Assembly (NCBI GenBank): GCA_002348925.1
Contig: DEBV01000003.1
Coordinates: 16,855 to 27,727 of the forward strand
DNA from: Alphaproteobacteria bacterium UBA2947
GTDB taxonomy: Bacteria; Pseudomonadota; Alphaproteobacteria; Rs-D84
DNA length: 10,873 nt
Reading direction: 5' to 3'
Positions within the stretch are counted from its first letter, which is position 1. Every line of letters begins with the position of its first letter. Positions 1 to 6,959 of this stretch are shown here, one piece after another. The position numbers were made by a program, and so were the translations under genes. A model generated the notes under the pieces. It was given only the letters and a program-made list of their open reading frames with translations. It was not told where the DNA came from and made no database searches.

Positions 1-1
1 C

Positions 2-589
2 ATGGAAAACCTTGTTAATAATTGTAACAGTTTGGGCGGAAAATTCATAAAATATGAACAAGCAGAACAATATGGTTATAAATCCGACGATTTATGCAAA
101 ATCGATTCCAGCAATCCAGACAAAGTGTTCTATATCGACCAATCTTCTAACAACAAACGTTCTTTGGTATATTGGTATCACTTTTCACCAGAAGAAAATA
201 TATGTCCGTCTGGTTATGATACCGAAGTGGACACGCAATCTTGGGGACTTTGCTCTTGTTGGGAAAATGGCGGATATCGCAGTAAAAACGGCACACTTTC
301 GACGTGTCGCCCAATAATACCTGCAACAACAGGTTCTTCCACGACAGAAGACGATATATGTTCCGCAGAAACATTGTGCAAAGAAAACTACACAGAAAAT
401 GAAACCGTGCCTGATATTTGTACACAACCACGTTCGAATACTTCTCAATATTGGTGTCAACAATCGATTGTGTCTTCACAAGGTCAATTATGTCCAACTG
501 CATACCTAGACGATAACTCTCAGTGTGTAACTAAAACAGGGGAAATCATAGATGCAGTAAACGAGAAAGTTCCTGCACGCAGCCGTTAA
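2..589 (+). CDS. Cysteine-rich protein of unknown function, possibly 5'-truncated
   Basis: I do not recognise a family. An ATG lies at the second base of the window, so neither a ribosome binding site nor a signal peptide can be seen, and the frame may continue upstream. The visible part has 195 residues and 12 cysteines (residues 8, 32, 68, 84, 86, 102, 120, 126, 140, 152, 164, 175). It is rich in Ser, Thr, Asn and aromatic residues and has no hydrophobic membrane segment. A Thr/Ser/Gly-rich linker near residues 108-117 separates two cysteine-bearing halves. An even number of scattered cysteines in a polar protein fits a disulfide-bonded exported or surface protein, but that is inference. 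It converges on lpxB with a 9-nt gap containing an A/T run and no clear hairpin. It could be the C-terminal end of a much larger surface protein. Confidence 0.6.
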   Translation: MENLVNNCNSLGGKFIKYEQAEQYGYKSDDLCKIDSSNPDKVFYIDQSSNNKRSLVYWYHFSPEENICPSGYDTEVDTQSWGLCSCWENGGYRSKNGTLSTCRPIIPATTGSSTTEDDICSAETLCKENYTENETVPDICTQPRSNTSQYWCQQSIVSSQGQLCPTAYLDDNSQCVTKTGEIIDAVNEKVPARSR

Positions 590-598
590 AAAATTTTT

Positions 599-1720
599 TT
601 AAATAGATGATAATATGTCTTTGGCAATAGCAGCCGCTGGCTTTTGTTTTTGCGGATTCCATTTTTTATCCGCCAATGTCAATTTATGCAACATTTCTTT
701 ACGAACATGTGGCAAAGTTAATTGTTGCAAACAATCGATTATTGCCTCTGGTTTTGCCGCATTACCCAATAATTCAGGAAATATCGTTTCGTTCATCAAA
801 ATATTAACCAAAGAAGCCCATTTTACACGCAAAATCATTCGCGCCAACAAAACAGTTATCGGATTCATTTTATAAACAACTATTGTTGGTATATGCATTA
901 TCGCCAATTCTGCAGATACTGTTCCACTGGCGACTATTGCAACATAAGTATTTGCATATAACTGATAACGATTACTTGAATCCACTAAATCAGGTTTTAT
1001 TTTCCAATCTTTAATTTGTTCGCGCACATAAGCGTCAGTTGTTTCAACTGTCGGAATCACAAACTTATAATCGCGATAACCACAATTTACCAACATATCA
1101 ACAGTCTTATGAAATACAGGCAAGAGTTTTTTGACTTCACTCATACGGCTGCCTGGAACAAGTGTGATTATCTTTTCTTTTGCATTATCTGATTTATATT
1201 TATCCAAACCATCCGAAATAGGATGCCCAACGGCAACTGTTGACAGCCCATATTTAGTAAAATAGGGGATTTCAAAGTCAAAAAATGCGTAAAGCTTATC
1301 AAATAACTTAGCATATTTTTTTGCGCGCTTTGGTCGCCATGCCCAAACCTGAGGTGCAACAACATGGAAAAATTTAGTGCGTTTCAATCTGCCAGATTTT
1401 TTGACCTTGCTGACCACTGCTTTTGCGAAACCAGGTGAATCTATTGTCAGCACTAAATCTGGTTTTTCAGTTATGATTGCGTCAACGGTTTGTTTAATTC
1501 GTGCAGTTAAAGTTTTTGCACGCGCGACCACTTCCACCACACCCATAACCGCCAAATCAGATATTGGAAAAATAGATTTCAAGCCACAGCTTTCCATATT
1601 CTGCCCGCCGATGCCAACAAATTCAGCGTCCAACATTTCGCGCATTATCTTTGCACCAAGGACATCCCCAGAAACTTCACCTGCGATAATAAAAATCTTT
1701 TTTTTCTTAGCGATTGTCAT
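599..1720 (-). CDS. lpxB: Lipid-A-disaccharide synthase LpxB
   Basis: A peripheral inner-membrane GT19 glycosyltransferase that joins UDP-2,3-diacylglucosamine and lipid X (releasing UDP) to make the lipid A disaccharide. From the chosen start it has 373 residues, close to the 382 of E. coli. Visible motifs are GEVSGD (14-19), VGIGG (35-39), IDSPGF (93-98), APQVWAWRP (122-130), VGHP (164-167), LVPGSR (187-192) and SGTVSAELA (265-273). The C-terminal domain carries YKMNPIT, then a SLVN segment and PELLGN. Many homologues have IDxPDF where this protein has IDSPGF. The ATG at 1720 is preferred: it puts the Rossmann strand ten residues from the N-terminus as in the family, and GGA lies a suitable distance upstream. 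An in-frame ATG at 1759 would only add 13 residues overlapping lpxA. It overlaps the lpxA end by 14 nt, which suggests translational coupling. Confidence 0.95.
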   Translation of the reverse strand: MTIAKKKKIFIIAGEVSGDVLGAKIMREMLDAEFVGIGGQNMESCGLKSIFPISDLAVMGVVEVVARAKTLTARIKQTVDAIITEKPDLVLTIDSPGFAKAVVSKVKKSGRLKRTKFFHVVAPQVWAWRPKRAKKYAKLFDKLYAFFDFEIPYFTKYGLSTVAVGHPISDGLDKYKSDNAKEKIITLVPGSRMSEVKKLLPVFHKTVDMLVNCGYRDYKFVIPTVETTDAYVREQIKDWKIKPDLVDSSNRYQLYANTYVAIVASGTVSAELAIMHIPTIVVYKMNPITVLLARMILRVKWASLVNILMNETIFPELLGNAAKPEAIIDCLQQLTLPHVRKEMLHKLTLADKKWNPQKQKPAAAIAKDILSSI

Positions 1721-2513
1721 TTTTTGCAGTTCCAATACCGCGCTTTGAACGATTTTCAATAAAATCTATGGCGTCCATAGCATATTTATTGTGTTTGACT
1801 TCCTTGCGAATTTTATTAAGTCTGTCCGCAACGGTTCCTTCACTGGTTCCAAAGACAGCAGAATACACAGAATGAATCGCGTGTAAGTCTTCATTTGTGA
1901 AACCATGACGCATTAAACCGACACGATTTATTGTACGATATACTGCACGTGGCCCTTCATAAATAGCATAAGGCAAGACATCGTTTCCAACGCCACTCAT
2001 TCCACCAATAAAGGCATTACGTCCAATGCGTGCGAATTGCAATACCATTGAACCACCAGACAAAATAGCAAAATCTTCAATTTCAACATGGCCTGCAACC
2101 TGAACCAAATTAGACATAACAACGCTGTTGCCAACTTTGCAGTCGTGTCCAACGTGTGCGTTAACCATAATCTGACAATCATCGCCTATCTCTGTCCCAT
2201 CTGATGCTGGCGTTCCAGAATGGATTGTCACATATTCACGAATTTTGCATCTTTTTCCGATACGCAACCCAGTCATTGTAGATTCATCTTGCCATTTTAA
2301 ATCTTGGCTCATCACGCCAAGAACAGCGAAAGGATAAACAATAGAATCATCACCTATGGATGTTTGACCGTCAATCACAACATGTGAAACCAGTTCCACA
2401 CGATCACCCAATACCACATTAGGACCGACGATACAAAAAGGTCCTATCTTACAATCGTTTCCGATAACTGCACCTGGTTTAATAACTGCACTTGGATCTA
2501 TAACTGTTGCCAT
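1707..2513 (-). CDS. lpxA: Acyl-ACP--UDP-N-acetylglucosamine O-acyltransferase LpxA
   Basis: Catalyses the first step of lipid A synthesis, moving a 3-hydroxyacyl chain from acyl carrier protein to UDP-GlcNAc in the cytoplasm. From the ATG at 2513 it has 268 residues (E. coli 262). Residues 1-190 are hexapeptide repeats of the left-handed beta helix (IDPSAVI, IGPFCIVG, VVLGDRV and so on). The active-site segment VNAHVGHDC is at 117-125, with His123 aligning with E. coli catalytic His125. The C-terminal helical domain includes GLMRHGF (199-205) and ends in RSKRGI, as in the family. An in-frame ATG at 2570 would add 19 residues with no family counterpart, and a likely promoter lies inside that stretch, so 2513 was chosen. 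It is followed directly by lpxB; no lpxI, which sits between them in many alphaproteobacteria, is present. Confidence 0.95.
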   Translation of the reverse strand: MATVIDPSAVIKPGAVIGNDCKIGPFCIVGPNVVLGDRVELVSHVVIDGQTSIGDDSIVYPFAVLGVMSQDLKWQDESTMTGLRIGKRCKIREYVTIHSGTPASDGTEIGDDCQIMVNAHVGHDCKVGNSVVMSNLVQVAGHVEIEDFAILSGGSMVLQFARIGRNAFIGGMSGVGNDVLPYAIYEGPRAVYRTINRVGLMRHGFTNEDLHAIHSVYSAVFGTSEGTVADRLNKIRKEVKHNKYAMDAIDFIENRSKRGIGTAKNDNR

Positions 2514-2551
2514 TTTTTCTACTCTTTTTAAATGTTGACTTGATGCAACAA

Positions 2552-2581
2552 TTTTATACCAGTCGCGCAAAATATTGTATT
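2552..2581 (-). promoter_or_regulatory. Candidate extended -10 promoter for lpxA-lpxB
   Basis: On the minus strand TGG precedes TATAAA (2553-2558), matching the extended -10 form TGnTATAAT. Seventeen bases upstream is a weak -35, AATACA (2576-2581). The predicted start near 2546 gives a leader of about 33 nt before the lpxA ATG at 2513. No terminator separates the upstream membrane-protein gene, so lpxAB may also be read from further upstream. Confidence 0.35.
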
Positions 2582-2597
2582 CAATAAATATAACCGA

Positions 2598-3590
2598 TTA
2601 TAACAAAGCGTAAAAATCTTTGAATTTCAAATTGCCTGACATTTTTGACAAATAAAGTATACCCAAACAACTTATAACAGGGCAGATTATCAACGCGCCA
2701 AAGCACATCAGCAACAACGCCCAAGATTGCTTTGAAACAATATCTGATTTGCTTTTTGAATGGTAAATTGTCAACATTTCGGATATCGCAACAACCGACA
2801 ACAAACCGACAAAAACAGGCACAGATTCTGTTAATCCAAACAGCACCAACGCCAACAAGCCCAAAATTCGACATAACCACTTTAATTTTATATACGCACT
2901 TTCATAGATTTTTGAACGCGCATTTGTATATTTCACAGCCAACACAGTTATCGCAAAAAAGCCCGTTATCAACAAAGAAAGCAAATGAACGAAAGTCAGA
3001 TTTCCCAACTGCCCAAACCTAAAATATTCAGGCTGCATCAAAACCAAAGCTGTCATTGCACCAAAAATTACTGTAGACAAAGAAACATCTGAAATATTTT
3101 TATGCAATCTCGAACCAACAATTACACCACACATAACAGCACTTAATTGTAATAATATTCCATACAAATCTGGCTTGGCAGAAAAAATTGTTAATATTAA
3201 CAAAATGCCCGCGGTCAACCATCTTGCCTTTTTGTTTTTCAAAAATCCAAGATAATTCAATTTAATTGCCTGTTGAACCACATATATCATTGACACAAAC
3301 AAAACAAAAGCTATTGCTACTGGCAACAAAGATATACCGTCACGTATTACCGCGTAATTTCCACCAAATATTAACAACCAAGCGACCAAAAGAGCCACAG
3401 CCCAAAAACTGACTTTGTGTTCAATATCATTATTCCACTTTAAACGCGACAATATATCATGACTGTACAAATATACTATATAAAACAACGGTAATGCGAA
3501 CAAAGCACACACAAAGAAATAGGGGCTAAAAAGAGCCGCATTATTAAAAGAACTTACCGCTGTAGAAACGACTGTTAATTCATTAAACAT
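2598..3590 (-). CDS. Polytopic inner-membrane protein of unknown function
   Basis: I do not recognise a family. It has 330 residues with about ten hydrophobic stretches long enough to cross the membrane, roughly at 24-43, 62-81, 86-106, 122-139, 143-160, 169-186, 199-219, 238-254, 257-275 and 289-314. Lys/Arg-rich connecting loops occur at 116-123 and 223-237. No transporter signature or catalytic motif stands out. The ATG at 3590 is preceded on the minus strand by AAGG with about 8 nt spacing, a good ribosome binding site. It is the first gene of the leftward cluster, 84 bp upstream of the lpxA start with no terminator between, so a role in envelope or lipid synthesis is conceivable. That rests on position only. 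Confidence 0.8.
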   Translation of the reverse strand: MFNELTVVSTAVSSFNNAALFSPYFFVCALFALPLFYIVYLYSHDILSRLKWNNDIEHKVSFWAVALLVAWLLIFGGNYAVIRDGISLLPVAIAFVLFVSMIYVVQQAIKLNYLGFLKNKKARWLTAGILLILTIFSAKPDLYGILLQLSAVMCGVIVGSRLHKNISDVSLSTVIFGAMTALVLMQPEYFRFGQLGNLTFVHLLSLLITGFFAITVLAVKYTNARSKIYESAYIKLKWLCRILGLLALVLFGLTESVPVFVGLLSVVAISEMLTIYHSKSKSDIVSKQSWALLLMCFGALIICPVISCLGILYLSKMSGNLKFKDFYALL

Positions 3591-3616
3591 AAACTTGCCT
3601 TTTTGTTTTAGTGAAT

Positions 3617-3623
3617 TATTATA
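3617..3623. promoter_or_regulatory. Candidate shared (reciprocal) -10 element of a divergent promoter
   Basis: The heptamer TATTATA contains TATTAT (3617-3622) on the plus strand and a perfect TATAAT (3618-3623 read on the minus strand). For the plus direction, TTGCCT at 3595-3600 lies 16 bp upstream as a -35, and the predicted start falls at about 3629, the first base of the methyltransferase ATG. For the minus direction the -35 is poor (TTCTTG at 17 bp). The predicted start near 3611 leaves a leader of about 20 nt containing the AAGG ribosome binding site of the membrane-protein gene. Confidence 0.45.
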
Positions 3624-3628
3624 TAGGT

Positions 3629-4321
3629 ATGGCAGAAAAACAAGAAATTTTTACATTATTAAATGGACGTGTTCAAATGGAACGCGGCATTTACAACCCG
3701 ACCAGCGATGCGGTATGGTTGGCAGCATTTGTTCCTACTAATGCAAAAATCAAAACTGTGCTGGATGTAGGAATTGGAACAGGTGGGGTTTCTCTTTGTC
3801 TGATGGCCCATTTGCCAGACATTGAAGTTACAGGCATAGATATATCTGATGATATGTTGGAACAATGCAAAACTAACGCCGATTTAAACCATCACGAAAT
3901 CAAACTGATGAATCAAGATATATTGAAATGGTCAACACCCGAACACTTTGATTTGGTTATAACGAATCCGCCTTACTTTTGGGGAACGCCCGCAAAACAC
4001 AACGCCCACCACAATACAGACATACACGGCTGGATAAAACGTTCTGGCGCACGAGTGACATCAAACGGTTATCTTTGTACTATTGTTGATGCAAATTGTG
4101 CAGACCTGGTTATAAGCGGTTTACGAGATAAAGCGTTTGGTGAAATTCAAATATTGCCGTTATTTGGTGCAAAAAACATTGCTGAACGGATTTTGATTCG
4201 CGCCCGTAAATGTTGCAAAACAGGTTCAACATTTCATCGTGGCTTATCCATGAATAATGACGCAATTTTGCGTGACGGCTTGACTATTGACGCTTTATTG
4301 TCTACACTGGACACGAAATGA
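3629..4321 (+). CDS. TrmN6/YfiC-like N6-adenine methyltransferase
   Basis: A class I SAM-dependent methyltransferase of the family that includes TrmN6/YfiC, which methylates A37 of tRNA-Val in E. coli. Its exact substrate here is inferred. From ATG 3629 it has 230 residues. Motif I is VLDVGIGTG (44-52), the acidic residue after beta-2 is in GIDIS (69-73), and the N6-amino motif is NPPY (113-116). The N-terminal LNGRV followed by YNPTSDAVWLAAF is the typical substrate-side lead-in of alphaproteobacterial members. A GTG at 3611 is in frame and would add six residues. Neither start has a convincing Shine-Dalgarno sequence, and a possible promoter would put the transcript start on the ATG itself, giving a leaderless message. 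Its stop overlaps the next gene's start as ATGA (4318-4321), making it the first gene of a four-gene operon. Confidence 0.85.
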   Translation: MAEKQEIFTLLNGRVQMERGIYNPTSDAVWLAAFVPTNAKIKTVLDVGIGTGGVSLCLMAHLPDIEVTGIDISDDMLEQCKTNADLNHHEIKLMNQDILKWSTPEHFDLVITNPPYFWGTPAKHNAHHNTDIHGWIKRSGARVTSNGYLCTIVDANCADLVISGLRDKAFGEIQILPLFGAKNIAERILIRARKCCKTGSTFHRGLSMNNDAILRDGLTIDALLSTLDTK

Positions 4322-5595
4322 TTAGTTTCATAACACGATATTTTTCGTCCCTTTGGGAATTACTGACCGCTCCGTTTCGTTTGATTTGGCGCGGCATTTC
4401 GCGTTTATTTCCACCGCGCGATTGTACGGTTATGGACACTGTTGACGGCGAAGTCCACACTTATCAACAAAGCAGTTTTTGGCGTTTTACCAAGTTTTGC
4501 TTGATTGTGACGATGACTATTTGGGCATCATGGTCAACATATGTTTATATCTATCACCGCCCATTATTACAAAAACGCACCCAACAACTAGAACAAGCAC
4601 GCAATCAACACGAACGTCAAATGACTGATTTGAAAGTTTATTTGAAAAAATTCAACGATTTGACCCGCGAATTGAACATAACAGACGACAAAATATTAAA
4701 AGCAGATAAACTTTCTGACACAGATAAAGAAGCCTTGTTAAACACAAAATCAAAAATTATTGGTGAATTGGATTTCTTGCACACACGCATAGTCGAAATG
4801 ATGGGGGACGAAAACTATACCCCTGAATTTGATAAAGCATCTGAATTAGCAATAGAATTTGAACTAATTCGAAGCGAAAACGATTCTTTGAAACAAAAAC
4901 AACAACAAATCATTGAAAACGCTAATCAAATATCAGATGCAGATAATAAAATCGTAGAAATAGTATCAACCTTGACCAAAGATAACATTGACGAATTACG
5001 CAATAATTTAAAGAAAATAAATTCTACTATAACCAAATTAGGCTTAAGTGAAACAAAACTTGTCCAACAAGCAAACGATTATTCTAATCAGTCCATAGGC
5101 GGCCGCTTTATATCTATCAACCTAAACAAAAACGCCGATGCAAAATACAAAAAAATTGCGACAGATATCGAACAATGGCATGGATTGGCTCGGCTGACCA
5201 AGATTTTACCATTGGGCGCACCTGTCGCAGAAAAAACAATAACTTCACCATACGGTGTACGGCAAGACCCGTTTACCAAGAAAAACAAACAACACAAGGG
5301 CATAGATTTTGCTGGCAAGATTGGTACAGAATTATACGCTGTGGCACCTGGCCGTGTGGTTTCTGCGGGCGAAAGATCTGGATATGGTACAACAGTCGAA
5401 ATAGATCACGGTCTTGGTTTTACTACATTATACGCACATTTATCAAAAATTATGGTTTCACGTGGTGATTGGGTACGCCCAGGTACAGTTATTGGGCTTG
5501 GTGGGTCTTCTGGACGTTCAACTGGTCCACACTTACATTATGAAATCAGATACAAAGGCAATCCATTTAATCCAAGCAATTTTGTAAAAGAATAA
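4318..5595 (+). CDS. Membrane-anchored M23 (LytM-type) peptidoglycan endopeptidase
   Basis: A zinc metallo-endopeptidase expected to cut peptide cross-links in the periplasm. It has 425 residues. Residues 1-57 are predicted cytoplasmic and include a Trp/Phe-rich amphipathic stretch (about 2-31). One transmembrane segment lies at about 58-79, followed by a long Gln/Lys/Glu-rich coiled coil (about 84-250) and the M23 domain (about 300-425). All catalytic residues are present by comparison with LytM: zinc ligands His326 and Asp330 (in HKGID) and His407 (in GPHLHYE), with His374 (YAHLS) and His405 completing the site. It is therefore probably an active enzyme, not a LytM-factor regulator lacking ligands. 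It overlaps the methyltransferase gene by 4 nt and lies 15 nt before a bactofilin gene. That pairing is known from several bacteria where bactofilins position an M23 enzyme to shape the cell. Confidence 0.92.
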   Translation: MISFITRYFSSLWELLTAPFRLIWRGISRLFPPRDCTVMDTVDGEVHTYQQSSFWRFTKFCLIVTMTIWASWSTYVYIYHRPLLQKRTQQLEQARNQHERQMTDLKVYLKKFNDLTRELNITDDKILKADKLSDTDKEALLNTKSKIIGELDFLHTRIVEMMGDENYTPEFDKASELAIEFELIRSENDSLKQKQQQIIENANQISDADNKIVEIVSTLTKDNIDELRNNLKKINSTITKLGLSETKLVQQANDYSNQSIGGRFISINLNKNADAKYKKIATDIEQWHGLARLTKILPLGAPVAEKTITSPYGVRQDPFTKKNKQHKGIDFAGKIGTELYAVAPGRVVSAGERSGYGTTVEIDHGLGFTTLYAHLSKIMVSRGDWVRPGTVIGLGGSSGRSTGPHLHYEIRYKGNPFNPSNFVKE

Positions 5596-5597
5596 AA

Positions 5598-5605
5598 GGA
5601 AAGGG
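5598..5605 (+). promoter_or_regulatory. Strong ribosome binding site of the bactofilin gene
   Basis: A purine-rich run with GGA (5598-5600) and AAAGGG (5600-5605) lies right after the M23 stop codon and 5 nt before the ATG at 5611. It is the strongest Shine-Dalgarno sequence in this operon, fitting a structural protein needed in more copies than its peptidase partner. Confidence 0.6.
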
Positions 5606-5610
5606 AAAAT

Positions 5611-5961
5611 ATGTTAGCATTTACAAACGCAGATGAAAAAAAATCGCCTACTATTATCGGGGCAGGTTGCAAATTAAAAGGGAACATCGATACAGATCAC
5701 ACTGTGCAAATCCATGGTACGGTACACGGCAACATTACCGCAGAAACTTTAATAATCGGTCGTGGCGGACATATCATTGGCGACATTACTGCTAATACTT
5801 TGTTCTTACATGGTTCACTGAATGGCGATGCGAATGTAAAGGTCGCAAATGTGTTTTCAAATGCAACTATGACAGGGACTCTTTATTACAAAACATTGAA
5901 TATTACCAGCAATACTGGATTGGAATGCAAACTGGAAAAACGAAAGGAATCTAAGAAATGA
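5611..5961 (+). CDS. Bactofilin
   Basis: A small cytoskeletal protein that self-assembles without nucleotide into filaments, usually bound to the inner face of the membrane. It has 116 residues. The core (about 13-105) shows the repetitive Gly/Ile/Val/Thr pattern of the bactofilin beta-helix, for example IIGAGCKLKGNI, VQIHGTVHGNI, LIIGRGGHIIGDI and LFLHGSLNGDANV, one rung roughly every 16-18 residues. A short polar N-terminus starting MLAFTN may act as a membrane-targeting peptide, as in other bactofilins, and a Lys/Glu-rich tail closes the protein. It sits between the M23 peptidase gene and rpiB and overlaps rpiB by 4 nt. The link to the M23 protein is supported by the widely conserved bactofilin-M23 gene pair (BacA with LmdC in Hyphomonas, CcmA with Csd proteins in Helicobacter, from memory). 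Confidence 0.93.
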   Translation: MLAFTNADEKKSPTIIGAGCKLKGNIDTDHTVQIHGTVHGNITAETLIIGRGGHIIGDITANTLFLHGSLNGDANVKVANVFSNATMTGTLYYKTLNITSNTGLECKLEKRKESKK

Positions 5962-6407
5962 ATAAAAACGATATTTCACATGTTTATATTGCCAGCGATC
6001 ATCGCGGGGTAGGCGTTAAATTATACCTTTATGAAATGTTAATGGCAGATGGTTATAATGTTGTAAATTTAGGCACAGACGACATAAATACACCTGTTGA
6101 TTTTCCAGACATCGCAAATAAAGTTGCTGAAGCCATGCTGGAAGATCCTGAATCACGCGGAATTTTAATTTGTGGTACTGGGGCAGGTATGGAAATCGCA
6201 GCAAATCGTCATCGCCATATTCGCGCATCGCGTTGTGACAGACCAGAACAAGCACGCGACGATCGTTTTCATGACGATATAAATGTATTAGCATTGGCGG
6301 CTGATGATATAGACATAGAACAAGCGTTTTTGTGCGCCCAAACTTTTCTTGAAAGCCCATTTGATAATATCGAAAAACGCATTCGCAGAATTCAAAAAAT
6401 ATCATAA
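5958..6407 (+). CDS. rpiB: Ribose-5-phosphate isomerase B (RpiB/LacA/LacB family)
   Basis: A cytoplasmic sugar-phosphate isomerase expected to interconvert ribose 5-phosphate and ribulose 5-phosphate in the pentose phosphate pathway. It has 149 residues, the usual size. Visible are the N-terminal ASDHRG (12-17), the catalytic loop CGTGAGMEIAANR (72-84) with Cys72 aligning with the E. coli catalytic Cys66, and RFHDDINVLAL (103-113) with His105 aligning with His99. Departures from the common family pattern are HDD where HND is typical, and IEKRIRRIQKI at the C-terminus where GRHxRRVxKI is usual. The latter changes one position associated with phosphate binding from Arg to Lys. It starts inside the bactofilin stop (ATGA) and is the last gene of the operon, ending just before a strong terminator. 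A related isomerase specificity is possible. Confidence 0.88.
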   Translation: MNKNDISHVYIASDHRGVGVKLYLYEMLMADGYNVVNLGTDDINTPVDFPDIANKVAEAMLEDPESRGILICGTGAGMEIAANRHRHIRASRCDRPEQARDDRFHDDINVLALAADDIDIEQAFLCAQTFLESPFDNIEKRIRRIQKIS

Positions 6408-6410
6408 AAA

Positions 6411-6438
6411 ATAAAAGCAGATTTTTATCTGCTTTTAT
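6411..6438. terminator. Bidirectional intrinsic terminator between rpiB and the UPF0260-like gene
   Basis: A perfect 12-bp stem (6411-6422 with 6427-6438) and a TTTT loop. On the plus strand it is followed closely by CTTTTTG, ending the operon that finishes with rpiB. On the minus strand it is followed by TTTTTTATG, ending the converging gene. The stop codon of the minus-strand gene (6425-6427) lies in the loop and first stem base, so one hairpin serves both genes and its right arm is coding. Confidence 0.88.
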
Positions 6439-6895
6439 CTTTTTGACGATACGCTTCATTTACCGCGGGATTATATTTAAAATACTTACAAGTTCCAGGC
6501 AATAAATGTTTTCCCAATTCTGATTCTGGCACAGAACTTTCTGGAACAGTTTTAGACCAATCTATCTCTGGACGTTCTGCACATTTTTTTACCAAATTTG
6601 GTTCATAAAAATACTGTACGTATGAACAACACGCTGGCACAATATAATCATTACGCAAACTTTTATGGTCTAAAAAACAACAATTATCTTTCATACAGAC
6701 TTTTGTGTCACGACCAGCTGAGTTTTCAGGATAACATTTACATTTACGTGTTTCTACATCCAACATATCGCAACGTATATTGGTCAACCAAATACGACCA
6801 AAACTATCCGCAGCCTTTACTAAACAACAAAGTCCACAGCGCTCACAAATACTTTCCCAAGCCAAAGACCCAGGTATAACATATTTCTTTATCAT
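6425..6895 (-). CDS. YkgJ/YcgN (UPF0260)-like cysteine-cluster protein
   Basis: A small cytoplasmic protein of the YkgJ-type cysteine-cluster family, thought to bind zinc or an iron-sulfur cluster; its cellular role is not established. It has 156 residues. The N-terminal hallmark CERCGLCC gives CxxCxxCC at residues 17-24. It is followed by WLTNIRCDMLDVETRKC, which corresponds to the FTNVxCxLLDxxTxxC segment of E. coli YcgN, so membership in the UPF0260 branch is likely. It carries 14 cysteines (17, 20, 23, 24, 42, 52, 54, 67, 72, 73, 89, 90, 105, 136), more than I expect for YcgN, including two extra CC pairs. The ATG at 6895 has AAAGGT 5 nt upstream. It is a single-gene unit between the leuS terminator and the bidirectional terminator. 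Confidence 0.85.
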   Translation of the reverse strand: MIKKYVIPGSLAWESICERCGLCCLVKAADSFGRIWLTNIRCDMLDVETRKCKCYPENSAGRDTKVCMKDNCCFLDHKSLRNDYIVPACCSYVQYFYEPNLVKKCAERPEIDWSKTVPESSVPESELGKHLLPGTCKYFKYNPAVNEAYRQKDKSR

Positions 6896-6921
6896 AAAAA
6901 ACCTTTATTTTTACGCTTAAT

Positions 6922-6950
6922 ACTTAAACACGAAAAAATCGTTTTGTCAA
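6922..6950 (-). promoter_or_regulatory. Candidate promoter of the UPF0260-like gene
   Basis: On the minus strand a perfect -35 TTGACA lies at 6945-6950, just after the leuS terminator. The matching -10 is weak: TTAAGT (6922-6927) at 17 bp or TAAGTA (6921-6926) at 18 bp. Some promoter must lie in this 94-bp gap because the leuS terminator precedes it. Confidence 0.35.
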
Positions 6951-6959
6951 AAATATTTT

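Noticed and set aside
6016..6459. A long minus-strand frame opposite rpiB
   Set aside because: rpiB has clear family motifs on the other strand; this frame crosses the terminator and looks like a shadow.
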